Shown here: positions 26,030-35,045 of the stretch, piece by piece
Position numbering within the stretch: position 1 is the stretch's first letter
How the letters are laid out: each line of letters begins with the position of its first letter
Assembly: GCA_022226955.1 (NCBI GenBank)
Contig: CP092079.1
Span: forward strand, 2,693,043 to 2,757,042
Direction of reading: 5' to 3'
Length of the DNA: 64,000 nucleotides
Source of the DNA: Nitrospira sp.
GTDB taxonomy: Bacteria > Nitrospirota > Nitrospiria > Nitrospirales > Nitrospiraceae
Position numbers and translations under genes: made by a program
Notes under the pieces: generated by a model
The model's input: only the letters and a program-made list of their open reading frames with translations
Told to the model about the DNA's origin: nothing
Database searches by the model: none

Positions 26030-26341
26030 ATGGGTTCGAAGATTTACGTCGGTGGATTGCCCTATTCAACAACCGAGCAACAGCTGAGCGATTTGTTCGC
26101 TGTGCACGGAGCCGTGACGTCGTCACGTATCATCACGGACAAGTTCACGGGACAGTCCCGTGGATTCGGTTTCGTGGAGATGTCGGGGGATAGCGAAGCG
26201 CAGGCGGCGATTACCGCGTTGAACGGCACGCAGCTCGGCGGCCGGACATTGACTGTGAATGAAGCCCGTCCGCAGGAACCACGTTCCGGTGGCGGCGGCG
26301 GTGGGCGTGGCGGATTTGGTGGTGGCGGCGGCCGGTACTAA
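26030..26341 (+). CDS. Glycine-rich RRM RNA-binding protein
   Basis: 103 residues: one RNA-recognition motif with RNP2 (KIYVGGLPY, residues 3-11) and RNP1 (RGFGFVEM, about 43-50), then a tail of Gly and Arg (GGGGGGRGGFGGGGGRY). This is the bacterial Rbp-type protein, often cold- or stress-induced, binding single-stranded RNA. The start has AAAGGAGGAACCCC upstream, a strong site. A hairpin terminator follows the stop by 29 bases, so the gene is probably monocistronic. Confidence 0.93.
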   Translation: MGSKIYVGGLPYSTTEQQLSDLFAVHGAVTSSRIITDKFTGQSRGFGFVEMSGDSEAQAAITALNGTQLGGRTLTVNEARPQEPRSGGGGGGRGGFGGGGGRY

Positions 26342-26370
26342 ACCGGTTCCGACCTCCTTGGTCGACGAAA

Positions 26371-26402
26371 GGGCTGCCGGAATTTCCGGCAGCCCTTTTT
26401 TA
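26371..26402 (+). terminator. Rho-independent terminator after the RRM gene
   Basis: GGGCTGCCGG (26371-26380) pairs perfectly with CCGGCAGCCC (26386-26395) across a five-base loop, followed directly by TTTTTT. This is the clearest intrinsic terminator in the window. Confidence 0.95.
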
Positions 26403-26466
26403 TTGCCGGTCCCGTGCCTGTCGTACCAAGGCGGTGCCTTTGGTAAGATGACCGTCGGAGGTTCTC

Positions 26467-28464
26467 GTGCCGCCATTCAAACTCGACGCTCCATTTCAAC
26501 CCTGTGGCCATCAGCCGGACGCGATTGCCAAGCTGACGTCCGGCATTCGCGCCGGCAGGAAGCACCAGGCTCTTCTTGGAGTCACGGGATCGGGCAAGAC
26601 TTTTACGATGGCGAACCTGATCGAGCAGGCCCAGAAGCCGACACTCGTGCTTGTGCATAACAAGACTCTGGCCGGGCAGTTGTACCAGGAGTTCAAACAG
26701 TTTTTCCCGCGGAATGCCGTCGAATATTTCATCAGCTACTACGATTACTATCAACCCGAAGCCTATCTGCCGCAGACGGATACCTACATTGCCAAGGATG
26801 CGTCGATCAACGATGCGATCGATCAGATGCGCCACTCGGCTACCCGGTCGCTGCTGGAACGGAACGATGTGATTATCGTGTCGTCGGTTTCCTGCATTTA
26901 CGGTCTTGGCTCGCCGGAGGTCTACCATGGCATGCTGCTGTACCTTGAAGTGGGAATGGAGATGCGGCGCGAGAAGATTCTCGCGAAGCTCGTCGAGATC
27001 CAATATGCGCGGAACGATGTCGATTTTCACCGCGGGACCTTCCGTGCGCGCGGCGATGTCATCGAAATCTTTCCGGCTGCCAGCGATGCGGTCTCGGTCC
27101 GCATCGAGCTGTTCGGCGATGTGATCGATGCGATCCACGAGATCGATCCGTTGACCGGGAAATCGCTGGGCAAGTTGCCCAAAGTGCCGATCTATCCCAA
27201 TACGCACTACTTGATTGCGCCGGACCGGTACGAGCGGGCGATCTCGGGGATTGAAGAAGAGCTGGATGAGCGGGTGCTCTATTTCAAGAAGCACAATCAG
27301 CTGGTTGAAGCTCAGCGTATCGCGCAACGGACGAAGTTCGATCTCGAAATGATCCGTGCCATGGGGTATTGCCACGGCATTGAAAACTATTCCCGTCACC
27401 TGAGCGGCCGGGCCTCTGGCGAAGCTCCCCCTACGCTCATTGACTATTTCCCTAAAGACTTTCTCATGATCATCGATGAGTCGCATGCGACGGTCTCGCA
27501 GGTGGGCGGGATGTACGCGGGCGACTATTCGCGGAAGCGGACGCTGGTGGACTATGGCTTTCGCTTGCCCTCCGCGGTCGATAACCGGCCGCTCAAGTTT
27601 GAGGAGTTTGAACAGATTCTCAATCAAGTGGTCTATGTGTCGGCGACGCTGGGGAACTACGAGCTTGAGCATGCGGCGGGAGCGGTGGTCGAGCAGATTA
27701 TTCGTCCGACTGGGTTGATGGATCCTCGCATCGAGGTGCAGCCGGCGAAGGGGCAAGTGGATCACCTCTTAGGAGAAGTGAGAAAGGAAGTGGCCAAGGG
27801 CGGCCGCGTTCTAGTGACGACCCTCACAAAGCGAATGGCCGAAGATCTCAGCGAGTATTATCATGAGTTGGGGTTGAAGGTGCGGTACCTTCATTCCGAT
27901 ATCAAAACGCTTGAGCGGGCGGAGATCATTCGCGACTTGCGCCGGGGAGTATTCGATGTGCTGGTTGGGATCAATCTCCTGCGGGAAGGCTTGGATTTGC
28001 CGGAAGTGAGCCTGGTCGCGATTCTTGATGCTGATAAAGAGGGTTATCTGCGCTCCTACCGGTCACTCATTCAAACTGCGGGGCGTGCGGCGAGAAATGT
28101 GGAGGGCCGGGTGGTGTTTTACGGCGATGCCGTCACGGAGTCGATGAAGCTTGCGATAGCCGAGACAACGCGCCGACGCCAGATCCAAGCGGAGTATAAT
28201 GCCGCTCACGGGATTACCCCGGCGAGTATCAAGAAAGATATTCCGGCGCTGGAGTATGCAGTGGCCGAGCTGGACTATGTGCAGCTTGATATAGCCGCCG
28301 AGACCACGGAGCGCTACGGTAAAGATGAATCAGTTGCCGAGACGATTGTGCGGTTGGAAGCTGAGATGAAAGCGGCGGCCAAGGAGCTGGCCTTTGAGCG
28401 CGCGGCAGAGCTGCGCAATCAGATTAGATCGTTGCGTCTAAAAGACTTAGACGTCAAGACTTAA
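26467..28464 (+). CDS. uvrB: Excinuclease ABC subunit B
   Basis: 665 residues. Helicase motifs: Walker [10 protein letters not shown] (about residue 38), beta-hairpin [25 protein letters not shown]-like DESH, motif VYVSATLG, motif [11 protein letters not shown]. The C-terminal UVR domain ([21 protein letters not shown]) contacts UvrC. UvrB verifies damage delivered by UvrA and loads UvrC. Start GTG 26467 has GGAGG 4 bases upstream. It is about 11 kb away from uvrA. Its stop overlaps the convergent DUF4321 gene by 4 bases. Confidence 0.97.
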   Translation: MPPFKLDAPFQPCGHQPDAIAKLTSGIRAGRKHQALLGVTGSGKTFTMANLIEQAQKPTLVLVHNKTLAGQLYQEFKQFFPRNAVEYFISYYDYYQPEAYLPQTDTYIAKDASINDAIDQMRHSATRSLLERNDVIIVSSVSCIYGLGSPEVYHGMLLYLEVGMEMRREKILAKLVEIQYARNDVDFHRGTFRARGDVIEIFPAASDAVSVRIELFGDVIDAIHEIDPLTGKSLGKLPKVPIYPNTHYLIAPDRYERAISGIEEELDERVLYFKKHNQLVEAQRIAQRTKFDLEMIRAMGYCHGIENYSRHLSGRASGEAPPTLIDYFPKDFLMIIDESHATVSQVGGMYAGDYSRKRTLVDYGFRLPSAVDNRPLKFEEFEQILNQVVYVSATLGNYELEHAAGAVVEQIIRPTGLMDPRIEVQPAKGQVDHLLGEVRKEVAKGGRVLVTTLTKRMAEDLSEYYHELGLKVRYLHSDIKTLERAEIIRDLRRGVFDVLVGINLLREGLDLPEVSLVAILDADKEGYLRSYRSLIQTAGRAARNVEGRVVFYGDAVTESMKLAIAETTRRRQIQAEYNAAHGITPASIKKDIPALEYAVAELDYVQLDIAAETTERYGKDESVAETIVRLEAEMKAAAKELAFERAAELRNQIRSLRLKDLDVKT

Positions 28465-28721
28465 ACGTGCTTGTAGAGGTAGACCCCGATAAACATACCG
28501 AGAATACTGAGCAAGTTGACCTTGAAGCTGAACCCGATCGTGAATTTAAGGAGCACCAGATCAATGGTGAGGGGAGGGCTGATTCCTGGAGTAAAATGCG
28601 TGGAGAAGATGCTTTGGATGTTACCTTGCGGTGCCATCACGTGCAGAATCTCTCCAAGAATTCCGCCGAGCAGTCCGCCGATGAGCACAAAGATGAGAAG
28701 AACCCAGGGTGATTTTCTCAC
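28461..28721 (-). CDS. DUF4321 small membrane protein
   Basis: 86 residues with two transmembrane helices ([21 protein letters not shown] and [14 protein letters not shown]). The opening [19 protein letters not shown] and the ending resemble DUF4321 proteins, of unknown function. The gene is convergent with uvrB, with the two stop codons overlapping. No other partner is visible. Confidence 0.75.
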   Translation of the reverse strand: MRKSPWVLLIFVLIGGLLGGILGEILHVMAPQGNIQSIFSTHFTPGISPPLTIDLVLLKFTIGFSFKVNLLSILGMFIGVYLYKHV

Positions 28722-28823
28722 TCGCTACGCACGCCCCCCGATCTAGGCCCAATCGACGCTTGTTGAAGGCACCATATCGGAAGGGGTATGGTCTGTCAAC
28801 AAATCCGATGGCTTTACAATATC

Positions 28824-28851
28824 TTGACTTAGCCGGACCGGTTTCTATACA
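28824..28851 (+). promoter_or_regulatory. Promoter of the ffh-rpsP operon
   Basis: TTGACT (28824-28829), a 16-base spacer, TATACA (28846-28851). Predicted start of transcription is near 28858, giving a leader of about 77 bases before ffh. Both hexamers are close to consensus. Confidence 0.65.
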
Positions 28852-28881
28852 CTGCCCGATGCTCTTTCTCTATGTTTTACG

Positions 28882-28923
28882 AGGCAATCGGAGAACTTGA
28901 TGGAGACTTCGATTGCCTTTTTC
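28882..28923 (+). terminator. Hairpin followed by T-run in the ffh leader (possible attenuator)
   Basis: AGGCAATCG (28882-28890) pairs perfectly with CGATTGCCT (28910-28918); three further pairs (one G-U) extend the stem to 12. A run of five T follows. The structure lies between the predicted promoter and the ffh start codon, so it would act on ffh itself: either as a transcription attenuator or as a terminator of a short RNA. Confidence 0.55.
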
Positions 28924-28934
28924 TTTGGGATCCC

Positions 28935-30281
28935 ATGCTGGACGCGCTGAGCGATAAGTTCGAAAAAATTCTGAAGAAGCTTCGCGGGCAAGGTGTGCTG
29001 ACGGAGCAGAATATCGGCGAGGCGCTGAAAGAAGTCCGCCTGGCGTTGCTTGAAGCCGATGTGAATTTCAAGATCGTCAAGGATTTCATCGAACGCGTTC
29101 GTGTCAAAGCCGTCGGCCAGGAAGTGCTGCAAAGCCTGACGCCCGGGCATCAGGTCGTCAAAGTTGTCTGGGATGAGCTGTGCGACATGATGGGCCGAGA
29201 GAAGGCGGGCTTGGCCCTCCATTCTCAGCCGCCCACTGTCGTCATGATGGTCGGATTGCAAGGCGCCGGAAAGACCACGACGTGCGGCAAGCTTGGGCGT
29301 CTGTTCAAAGGGCAGGGCAAGCGAGTGCTTTTAGTCGCGGCCGATCCACGCAGACCGGCGGCGGGCGATCAACTCAGCAGCCTGGGCCGCGATCTTGGTA
29401 TTGATGTGTATCGGGTCGACAATGCGCAGGCCAGCCAGGCAGACGTTGTGCGGATCTGCCAGACCGGCGTTGAACGGGGGCGCGAGCAGGGTTTCGATCT
29501 GGTCGTTCTCGATACCGGTGGCCGTCTGCATATCGATGACGAGTTAATGGGAGAACTGGCTGCCGTGAAGACGGCGGTGGCGCCGCAGGAGATTTTGCTA
29601 GTTGCCGATGCCATGACGGGTCAGGACGCCGTCACGATGGCGACTCAGTTCGATCAGAAGGTGGGGCTCACCGGGGTCATTCTGACGAAGGTCGAAGGCG
29701 ATGCTCGTGGCGGAGCGGTGTTATCCATCCGCGCGGTCACCGGCAAGCCAATTAAGTTTCTCGGGGTGGGTGAAAAGCTGGACGCATTGGAGGTCTTTCA
29801 TCCGGATCGGATGGCCTCCAGAATTCTCGGGATGGGCGATGTTCTTTCGCTGATCGAGAAAGCGCAGGCGACCTTTACGCAGGAACAGGCCGAAGAAGCG
29901 CAACAGCGCCTGACCAGCAACAGTTTTACGCTTGAAGATTTTCGCAAGCAAATGGCTCAGATGAACAAACTGGGTTCGCTGGAGCAGATTCTCGGCATGT
30001 TGCCGGGCGGACAAAAGTTGAAAAGTGTGATCGAGGGGGACAAGCCGGAGCGCGAGATGAAGCGGGTTGCGGCGATGATCGACTCGATGACGACCCGCGA
30101 GCGGCGCGACCATACCATCATCAACGGCAGCCGGAAGAAGCGGATTGCTCGCGGCAGCGGCGCGAGTGTGCAGGACGTGAATCGCCTGATCAAGCAGTTC
30201 TTGTCGGCGAAGAAGTTAGCCAAGGCAATGACGGGGACAGGGGGGCGGCGGCAACTCGCCCAACTCATGCGCTCCATGTAA
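28935..30281 (+). CDS. ffh: Signal recognition particle GTPase Ffh
   Basis: 448 residues: N domain (MLDALSDKFEKILKKLRGQG), G domain with GLQGAGKTTT (G1), DTGGRL (G3, with Gly in place of the commoner Ala) and TKVEGDARGG (G4), then a Met-rich M domain (MAQMNKLGSLEQILGMLPGG and SGASVQDVNRLIKQF). Ffh binds 4.5S RNA and signal sequences of nascent membrane proteins and docks with FtsY. The start at ATG 28935 matches the usual N-terminus; a longer frame from 28872 would be upstream of the leader hairpin. It is the first gene of an operon that continues with rpsP. Confidence 0.96.
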   Translation: MLDALSDKFEKILKKLRGQGVLTEQNIGEALKEVRLALLEADVNFKIVKDFIERVRVKAVGQEVLQSLTPGHQVVKVVWDELCDMMGREKAGLALHSQPPTVVMMVGLQGAGKTTTCGKLGRLFKGQGKRVLLVAADPRRPAAGDQLSSLGRDLGIDVYRVDNAQASQADVVRICQTGVERGREQGFDLVVLDTGGRLHIDDELMGELAAVKTAVAPQEILLVADAMTGQDAVTMATQFDQKVGLTGVILTKVEGDARGGAVLSIRAVTGKPIKFLGVGEKLDALEVFHPDRMASRILGMGDVLSLIEKAQATFTQEQAEEAQQRLTSNSFTLEDFRKQMAQMNKLGSLEQILGMLPGGQKLKSVIEGDKPEREMKRVAAMIDSMTTRERRDHTIINGSRKKRIARGSGASVQDVNRLIKQFLSAKKLAKAMTGTGGRRQLAQLMRSM

Positions 30282-30332
30282 GCGAGACTCATTCACCGAC
30301 CGTGTTGGACGGTTTTTCAAAGGAGGACAGTC

Positions 30333-30614
30333 GTGGCAGTTCATCTCAGATTGGCTCGGACAGGCAGACATAAGCGACCGATGTACCGGCTGGTAGCGGC
30401 GGATTCCCGGAAGGCCCGCGATGGGCGGTTTCTGGAAATCCTCGGCATTTTCGATCCGCTCAAGGAGCAGGGGCTTCCGGATGTGAAGCAGGACCGGGTG
30501 CTGACCTGGTTGCACCATGGCGCTCAGCCGTCGGTGACCGTGCGGACCTTGTTGCGGCGGTCCGGTCTCTGGAAACAGTTTGAAACAGAGAAAGCGGCGA
30601 AGAAGAAGGCCTAG
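30333..30614 (+). CDS. rpsP: 30S ribosomal protein S16
   Basis: 93 residues beginning MAVHLRLARTGRHKRPMYRLVAADSR, the S16 signature, and ending in a Lys-rich tail. S16 binds the 5' domain of 16S rRNA and is needed for 30S assembly. AAAGGAGG precedes the start. It lies between ffh and rimM; the small KH-domain gene often found after rpsP is missing here. Confidence 0.97.
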   Translation: MAVHLRLARTGRHKRPMYRLVAADSRKARDGRFLEILGIFDPLKEQGLPDVKQDRVLTWLHHGAQPSVTVRTLLRRSGLWKQFETEKAAKKKA

Positions 30615-30620
30615 CGCGTT

Positions 30621-31142
30621 ATGGTGGCCGAACCGGTCGAGTTGGTCACGGTAGGGCGGATCGAACGGTCGTTCGGTGTGAGAGGCGAGGTGAAAGTCCG
30701 CTCGCTCAGCGATGTTCCTGGTCGGCTGGAGGCATTGGAGGCCGTCAGTCTTCTTGGGGTCAATGGGAAGACCTGGAATACGCGGGTGACGCATATCCGG
30801 GCTGCGGGGCAAGGGTACATTCTCGCGCTTGAAGGCCTGACGTCTCCCGAGGAAGCCGGGTTGTGGCGCGGCGGGTTGATTCAAATCCCGAAAGGGAGTG
30901 CGCCGCCGTTGCCGCAGGGACAGTACTATGAGTGCGACCTCATCGGTTTGCGGGTGCAGGATGAACAGGGGAACGGCATCGGGACGTTGACCGACATCTG
31001 GGAATTGACCGGCAATCATGTGTTTGTGGTGCAGGACGGGAGCAAGGAGACGCTCATCCCCGCCGCGCGCGAGTTGGTTGTGGCCGTTGATTTACAGCAG
31101 CGGGTGATGACCGTGCACATGATCGAAGGGTTGGGGGCGTAA
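30621..31142 (+). CDS. rimM: Ribosome maturation factor RimM
   Basis: 173 residues, with N-terminal RimM domain (VTVGRIERSFGVRGEVKVRSLSD) and C-terminal PRC-barrel (YYECDLIGLRVQDEQGNGIG ... LIPAARELVVAVDL). It assists maturation of the 30S head, binding S19. Start ATG 30621 lies 6 bases after rpsP. The stop is 1 base from the trmD start. Confidence 0.95.
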   Translation: MVAEPVELVTVGRIERSFGVRGEVKVRSLSDVPGRLEALEAVSLLGVNGKTWNTRVTHIRAAGQGYILALEGLTSPEEAGLWRGGLIQIPKGSAPPLPQGQYYECDLIGLRVQDEQGNGIGTLTDIWELTGNHVFVVQDGSKETLIPAARELVVAVDLQQRVMTVHMIEGLGA

Positions 31143-31143
31143 C

Positions 31144-31911
31144 GTGTTGCGCATCGACGTTCTGACATTGTTCCCCGAGATGATTCTGCAGGCGGTGGGG
31201 CATAGCATGCTCAAGCGCGCGCAAGAGAAGGGATTGCTGGCCGTTCAGGCGCGCAATCTTCGCGACTACACGATGGATCGCCATAAGGTTGCGGACGATG
31301 TTCCCTATGGCGGCGGCGCTGGGATGGTGATGAAGGCGGAACCGATTCTGCGGGCGGTGGATGCGTTGCGCGCCGATGCGCAGGCTTGCGGAGAAGAGAT
31401 CCGTTGGATGTTTCCTTCTCCCCAGGGACGAGCCTTTACACAGGAATACGCTAAAGACCTGGCTGCCGAGCCGCGCCGAATCGTCATTCTCTGCGGACAT
31501 TATGAAGGCGTCGATGAACGGGTTCGCGAGGCGCTTCGTCCGGAAGAGGTGTCGGTCGGCGACTATATTTTGACGGGGGGCGAGTTGCCGGCGCTGGTCT
31601 TGATTGACGCGGCCACGCGATTAGTGCCGGGAGTGCTGGGCGATCCGGATTCTGTGGTCGAAGAGTCTTTTTCGGATTCGCTTCTGGAATATCCGCATTA
31701 CACCAGGCCTGCGGAGGTTCGCGGCATGGGGGTTCCCGAGGTACTGCTTTCCGGGCACCATGAAGCCATTCGTCTGTGGCGTAGGAAGCAAGCGTTGCGC
31801 AGCACCTATGCGCGGCGTCCGGACCTCATTCGGGATCGTAGTTTGAGTCGTGAAGATCAACGGTTACTGAGCGAGATTATTAGCGAGGGCGTTGTCTCAA
31901 CGCCCGTTTGA
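31144..31911 (+). CDS. trmD: tRNA (guanine-37 N1)-methyltransferase
   Basis: 255 residues of the SPOUT trefoil-knot family: YGGGAGMVMKAEP near residue 56, the SAM-binding CGHYEGVDERV and the conserved ILTGGELPALVLIDAATRLVPGVLG. It methylates G37 beside the anticodon and prevents +1 frameshifting. Start GTG at 31144, one base after the rimM stop, so translation is probably coupled. Confidence 0.96.
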   Translation: MLRIDVLTLFPEMILQAVGHSMLKRAQEKGLLAVQARNLRDYTMDRHKVADDVPYGGGAGMVMKAEPILRAVDALRADAQACGEEIRWMFPSPQGRAFTQEYAKDLAAEPRRIVILCGHYEGVDERVREALRPEEVSVGDYILTGGELPALVLIDAATRLVPGVLGDPDSVVEESFSDSLLEYPHYTRPAEVRGMGVPEVLLSGHHEAIRLWRRKQALRSTYARRPDLIRDRSLSREDQRLLSEIISEGVVSTPV

Positions 31912-31932
31912 TGGAAGGAAGGGGAGAGCATC

Positions 31933-32328
31933 ATGAATCGGTTGGAACGTCTTCAGCAGTCATTCACCAAAGCCACGCCGCCTAAGTTTGAAGTGGGCGA
32001 TACGGTGCGGGTTCACGTGAAAGTCGTGGAAGGTGAAAAGGAACGTATTCAGGTCTACGAAGGAGCGGTGATCGCTCGCAAAGGAACCTTGAATACGGAA
32101 ACCTTTACCGTCCGCAAGGTCTCCTATGGCGTCGGCGTCGAGAGAATTTTCCCGGTGCATTCGCCGATCGTGACCAAGGTGGATGTAGTGCGCCAGGGGC
32201 GTGTGCGCCGCGCGAAGCTCTACTATCTCCGGTCCAAGAAGGGCAAGTTCGCCAAGGTTGAAGAGCGCGAGTTTGTAGGTGAGGGGAAATCCTCGGCATC
32301 TGCAAAAGCGGCGGCTGCCAAAGCCTAA
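31933..32328 (+). CDS. rplS: 50S ribosomal protein L19
   Basis: 131 residues. The core ([33 protein letters not shown] and [14 protein letters not shown]) is that of L19, at the interface of the 30S and 50S subunits. A C-terminal extension rich in Ser and Ala ([16 protein letters not shown]) is about 15 residues longer than the E. coli protein. GGAAGGGGAG precedes the start. The gene follows trmD by 21 bases. Confidence 0.96.
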   Translation: MNRLERLQQSFTKATPPKFEVGDTVRVHVKVVEGEKERIQVYEGAVIARKGTLNTETFTVRKVSYGVGVERIFPVHSPIVTKVDVVRQGRVRRAKLYYLRSKKGKFAKVEEREFVGEGKSSASAKAAAAKA

Positions 32329-32403
32329 GTATCCGATCGGGCGGCCGTTACTCCGTCCTTCCCGTACCGCTGAGTCGGTCTCGCAAGTCGGGGGACATGC
32401 CGG

Positions 32404-33039
32404 GTGGGACCTACCGAGGAATTTGAGCAAGAGGCCCGGCGGTGCGGCTATCGCCGTATCGCCGGCGTCGATGAAGCCGGGCGGGGCCCCCTCGCGGGGC
32501 CGGTCGTGTCGGCTGCGGTCATTCTTCCTGTCCGCTGCCGGTTACCCGGGGCGGACGACTCCAAACAACTGTCTGCATCAGAGCGCGAACGTCTGTATGC
32601 CGAGATCATGGATCGAGCCGTCTGTGTCGGCGTTGGGTCATCGACCGCGGAAGAGATCGACCGGATCAATATCCTTGAGGCCACCAAGCTGGCTATGCGC
32701 CGGGCGCTTGCTGAACTCTCGCCTGCTCCCGATTACCTGTTGATCGATGCCGTGCGATTGACGGGGGTAGGCATGCCGGTTCGGCCGATCATTAAGGGCG
32801 ATGCCCTGTCGTTGTCCATCGCGGCGGCGTCGATTGTGGCCAAAGTCACACGGGATCGGCTGATGGCGCAGTTCCATGCGGACTATCCGCAGTACAACTT
32901 TTTAGCGCACAAGGGGTATGGCACGGAAGACCATCTCGCGCGTCTCGCCGAGCATGGCCCTTCCCCGATCCATCGCCGAACATTCGCCCCTGTGTTGGCG
33001 GCTGTGAAGGCGCCTCTGCGTGAGGCCTTTCAATCATGA
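32404..33039 (+). CDS. rnhB: Ribonuclease HII
   Basis: 211 residues with the type 2 RNase H opening GVDEAGRGPLAGPVV (Asp, Glu catalytic), a later Asp in YLLIDAVRL and in TRDRLM. It removes ribonucleotides from DNA and RNA primers. Start GTG 32404 is the best near the conserved segment, with a weak GGGG-type site upstream. It overlaps the yraN start by 4 bases (ATGA). Confidence 0.94.
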   Translation: MGPTEEFEQEARRCGYRRIAGVDEAGRGPLAGPVVSAAVILPVRCRLPGADDSKQLSASERERLYAEIMDRAVCVGVGSSTAEEIDRINILEATKLAMRRALAELSPAPDYLLIDAVRLTGVGMPVRPIIKGDALSLSIAAASIVAKVTRDRLMAQFHADYPQYNFLAHKGYGTEDHLARLAEHGPSPIHRRTFAPVLAAVKAPLREAFQS

Positions 33040-33437
33040 GACGTCCGGCGACGATGCGTGATCCTCGCCATCAATTCGGTCAGGAGAGCGAAGCGAGCGC
33101 CGAGCGGTTTCTGCGCAAGAAGGGCTACACGATTCTGGAGCGGAATCTCAGGACCGCGATCGGCGAACTTGATCTGGTGGCCGACGATTGTGGCGTGCTG
33201 GTATTCGTCGAAGTCAAAGCCAGAACCACCGGCGCATTTGGCGGCGCGCTCTTGGCGGTGAATCGGCGGAAGCAGGCTCAGTTGATCCGGTTGGCAGAGC
33301 AATATTTGGCTCAGCGCCATTTGAGCGATCGAGTCTGTCGATTCGATGTGGTTTTGGTGCAGGGCGGTGCCGAGTCCTCGCCGCAGATCGAGCATATTGA
33401 GCATGCGTTCGACCTGTCCGATCGTGCCGGTGGATAA
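33036..33437 (+). CDS. UPF0102 / YraN family endonuclease-like protein
   Basis: 133 residues with the Holliday-junction-resolvase-like core: GQESEASAERFLRKKGYTILERNLRT, GELDLVADD and LVFVEVKAR, giving the E-D-ExK nuclease residues. The family is widespread next to rnhB; its biochemical function is not settled. It is translationally coupled to rnhB and 22 bases before ftsE. Confidence 0.9.
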   Translation: MRRPATMRDPRHQFGQESEASAERFLRKKGYTILERNLRTAIGELDLVADDCGVLVFVEVKARTTGAFGGALLAVNRRKQAQLIRLAEQYLAQRHLSDRVCRFDVVLVQGGAESSPQIEHIEHAFDLSDRAGG

Positions 33438-33459
33438 GGAGTTTTCAAGCAGGTATGAC

Positions 33460-34149
33460 ATGGATGCGATGATTCAGCTGATTCATGTGTCGAAGACCTA
33501 TGACCGCCGTCCGGCGCTTTCCGACCTCACGCTCGATATCGAGAAGGGCGAGTTTGTGTTGTTGATGGGGCCGAGCGGGGCTGGGAAGTCGACGTTGCTG
33601 CGCATGTTGATTGCCGCTGAGATTCCCGACGAAGGGCAAATTTTCGTTCAGGGAAAGAATGTCACAAAGTTGAAACGGTCGGAGATTCCCTTTCTTCGCC
33701 GAAAGGTCGGGACTGTCTTTCAAGATTTCCGGCTGCTGCCGAAGAAGTCGGTGTTTGAAAATGTCGCGTTGCCGTTGCTGGTGCAGGGGGCCTCATCGGT
33801 CGATATCCGCCGCAAGGTGACCGAAGCGTTGCGCGCGGTCGGCGTCGATCATAAGAAAGATCAGCCGCCAACCGGTTTGTCTGCCGGCGAGCAACAGCGC
33901 GTCTGCATTGCCCGGGCGATCGTCAATGGACCGATTGTCTTGCTCGCCGATGAGCCGACGGGCAATTTGGATCCCGAGCGGACGGCAGAGATCATTGAGC
34001 TGTTTAAGCTCATCAATGCGCGCGGGACAACGGTCGTTGTGGCCACCCATGACCCGCAAGTGATGACGCAGATCAACCGCCGCGTCATTGTTCTGCAGGA
34101 AGGCGGCATGGTTCGAGCCCCCGCGTATGCTGTGCAGGTGGCCGGATGA
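33460..34149 (+). CDS. ftsE: Cell division ATP-binding protein FtsE
   Basis: 229 residues of ABC ATPase: Walker A GPSGAGKST, Q-loop FQDFRLLP, signature LSAGEQQRVCIARA, Walker B ILLADEPTGNLD. FtsE with FtsX forms a complex at the septum that activates peptidoglycan hydrolases through EnvC. The start is placed at ATG 33460 (MDAMIQLIHV) after AGCAGGT; ATG 33469 is an alternative. The stop overlaps ftsX. Confidence 0.95.
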   Translation: MDAMIQLIHVSKTYDRRPALSDLTLDIEKGEFVLLMGPSGAGKSTLLRMLIAAEIPDEGQIFVQGKNVTKLKRSEIPFLRRKVGTVFQDFRLLPKKSVFENVALPLLVQGASSVDIRRKVTEALRAVGVDHKKDQPPTGLSAGEQQRVCIARAIVNGPIVLLADEPTGNLDPERTAEIIELFKLINARGTTVVVATHDPQVMTQINRRVIVLQEGGMVRAPAYAVQVAG

Positions 34150-35045
34150 GGCGGTTGTTCTATCTGTTCCGCGAGGCTTGGGCCAACATGCGGGCGAATC
34201 GCACGACGACGGTCGTGGCGATTTTGACGACGGCCTTTACGCTGTCCTGTGTCGGAATTTTTCTGCTGCTCTATGTGAATCTGCGAAGCGCCGCGGGCTG
34301 GCTCCAGGAAGATATCAAGATCATCGTCTACTTGGAGGACCAGCTTACCAGGGAGGCCGTGGCCGAGCTGGAAGATCAACTCAAGAGGGATCGGACGGTG
34401 GCGGCCACGGTATTTATTTCAAAAGAACAGGCGTTGGGCGAGTTTCGCGCCCAGTTTCCAGAGGATTCGCATCTGCTTGAAGGCCTAGGCCAAAATCCGC
34501 TCCCTGCCTCGTTTGTGGTAACGCTGGCCTCTCAATTTCGATCCCCCGACACGGTGAGACGATGGACGGAGCGCGTCCGCACGATCAGCGGAGTGGCAAA
34601 GGTCGATTATAATCAAGAATGGATCGATGCGCTGGCTGGGGTGATTCGGTACATCGAGATGATCGCCATCGGGGTCGGGGCGATTCTTTCGACTGCCGCG
34701 GTGACGATTATCGGTAATACGATTCGGCTCACGCTGTTTTCACGACGGGAGGAAGAGGAGATCTTGCGATTGATCGGCGCCACCCGATGGTTTATCCGCA
34801 TTCCGTATTTGCTCGAAGGCGCGGTGTTGGGCGCCTGCGGGAGTGCCCTGTCCTTGTTGATCCTAAAATGCGGGTTCGAGCTATTTCGCCAGCAGATTGG
34901 TTCAACCGGCCGATTGAGCGGCATTGAACACATGATTACGTTCTTCCCGGTCTCCATCTGCCTGGCGCTGATTCTGGTCGGGATGAGCCTCGGATTCGCG
35001 GGCAGTTTCGTATCGCTCCGGCGATTTGGAGATGGACGGACATGA
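34146..35045 (+). CDS. ftsX: Cell division protein FtsX
   Basis: 299 residues with four transmembrane helices: one near the N-terminus (VVAILTTAFTLSCVGIFLLLY), a large extracellular or periplasmic domain of about 110 residues, then three helices (IAIGVGAILSTAAVTII, LLEGAVLGACGSALSLLIL, FPVSICLALILVGMSLGFAG). This is the FtsX topology, with the periplasmic domain contacting EnvC. It overlaps ftsE by 4 bases and envC by 4 bases, giving a tight three-gene unit. Confidence 0.93.
   Translation: MRRLFYLFREAWANMRANRTTTVVAILTTAFTLSCVGIFLLLYVNLRSAAGWLQEDIKIIVYLEDQLTREAVAELEDQLKRDRTVAATVFISKEQALGEFRAQFPEDSHLLEGLGQNPLPASFVVTLASQFRSPDTVRRWTERVRTISGVAKVDYNQEWIDALAGVIRYIEMIAIGVGAILSTAAVTIIGNTIRLTLFSRREEEEILRLIGATRWFIRIPYLLEGAVLGACGSALSLLILKCGFELFRQQIGSTGRLSGIEHMITFFPVSICLALILVGMSLGFAGSFVSLRRFGDGRT

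Noticed and set aside
26338-27765. 475-codon open frame antisense to uvrB
   Set aside because: It overlaps a certain uvrB, has no family-like motif and reflects the codon bias of the GC-rich strand.
28722-28934. 4.5S (SRP) RNA gene next to ffh
   Set aside because: The conserved GGAAG/GCAGC core of SRP RNA is not seen; only the promoter and hairpin are present.
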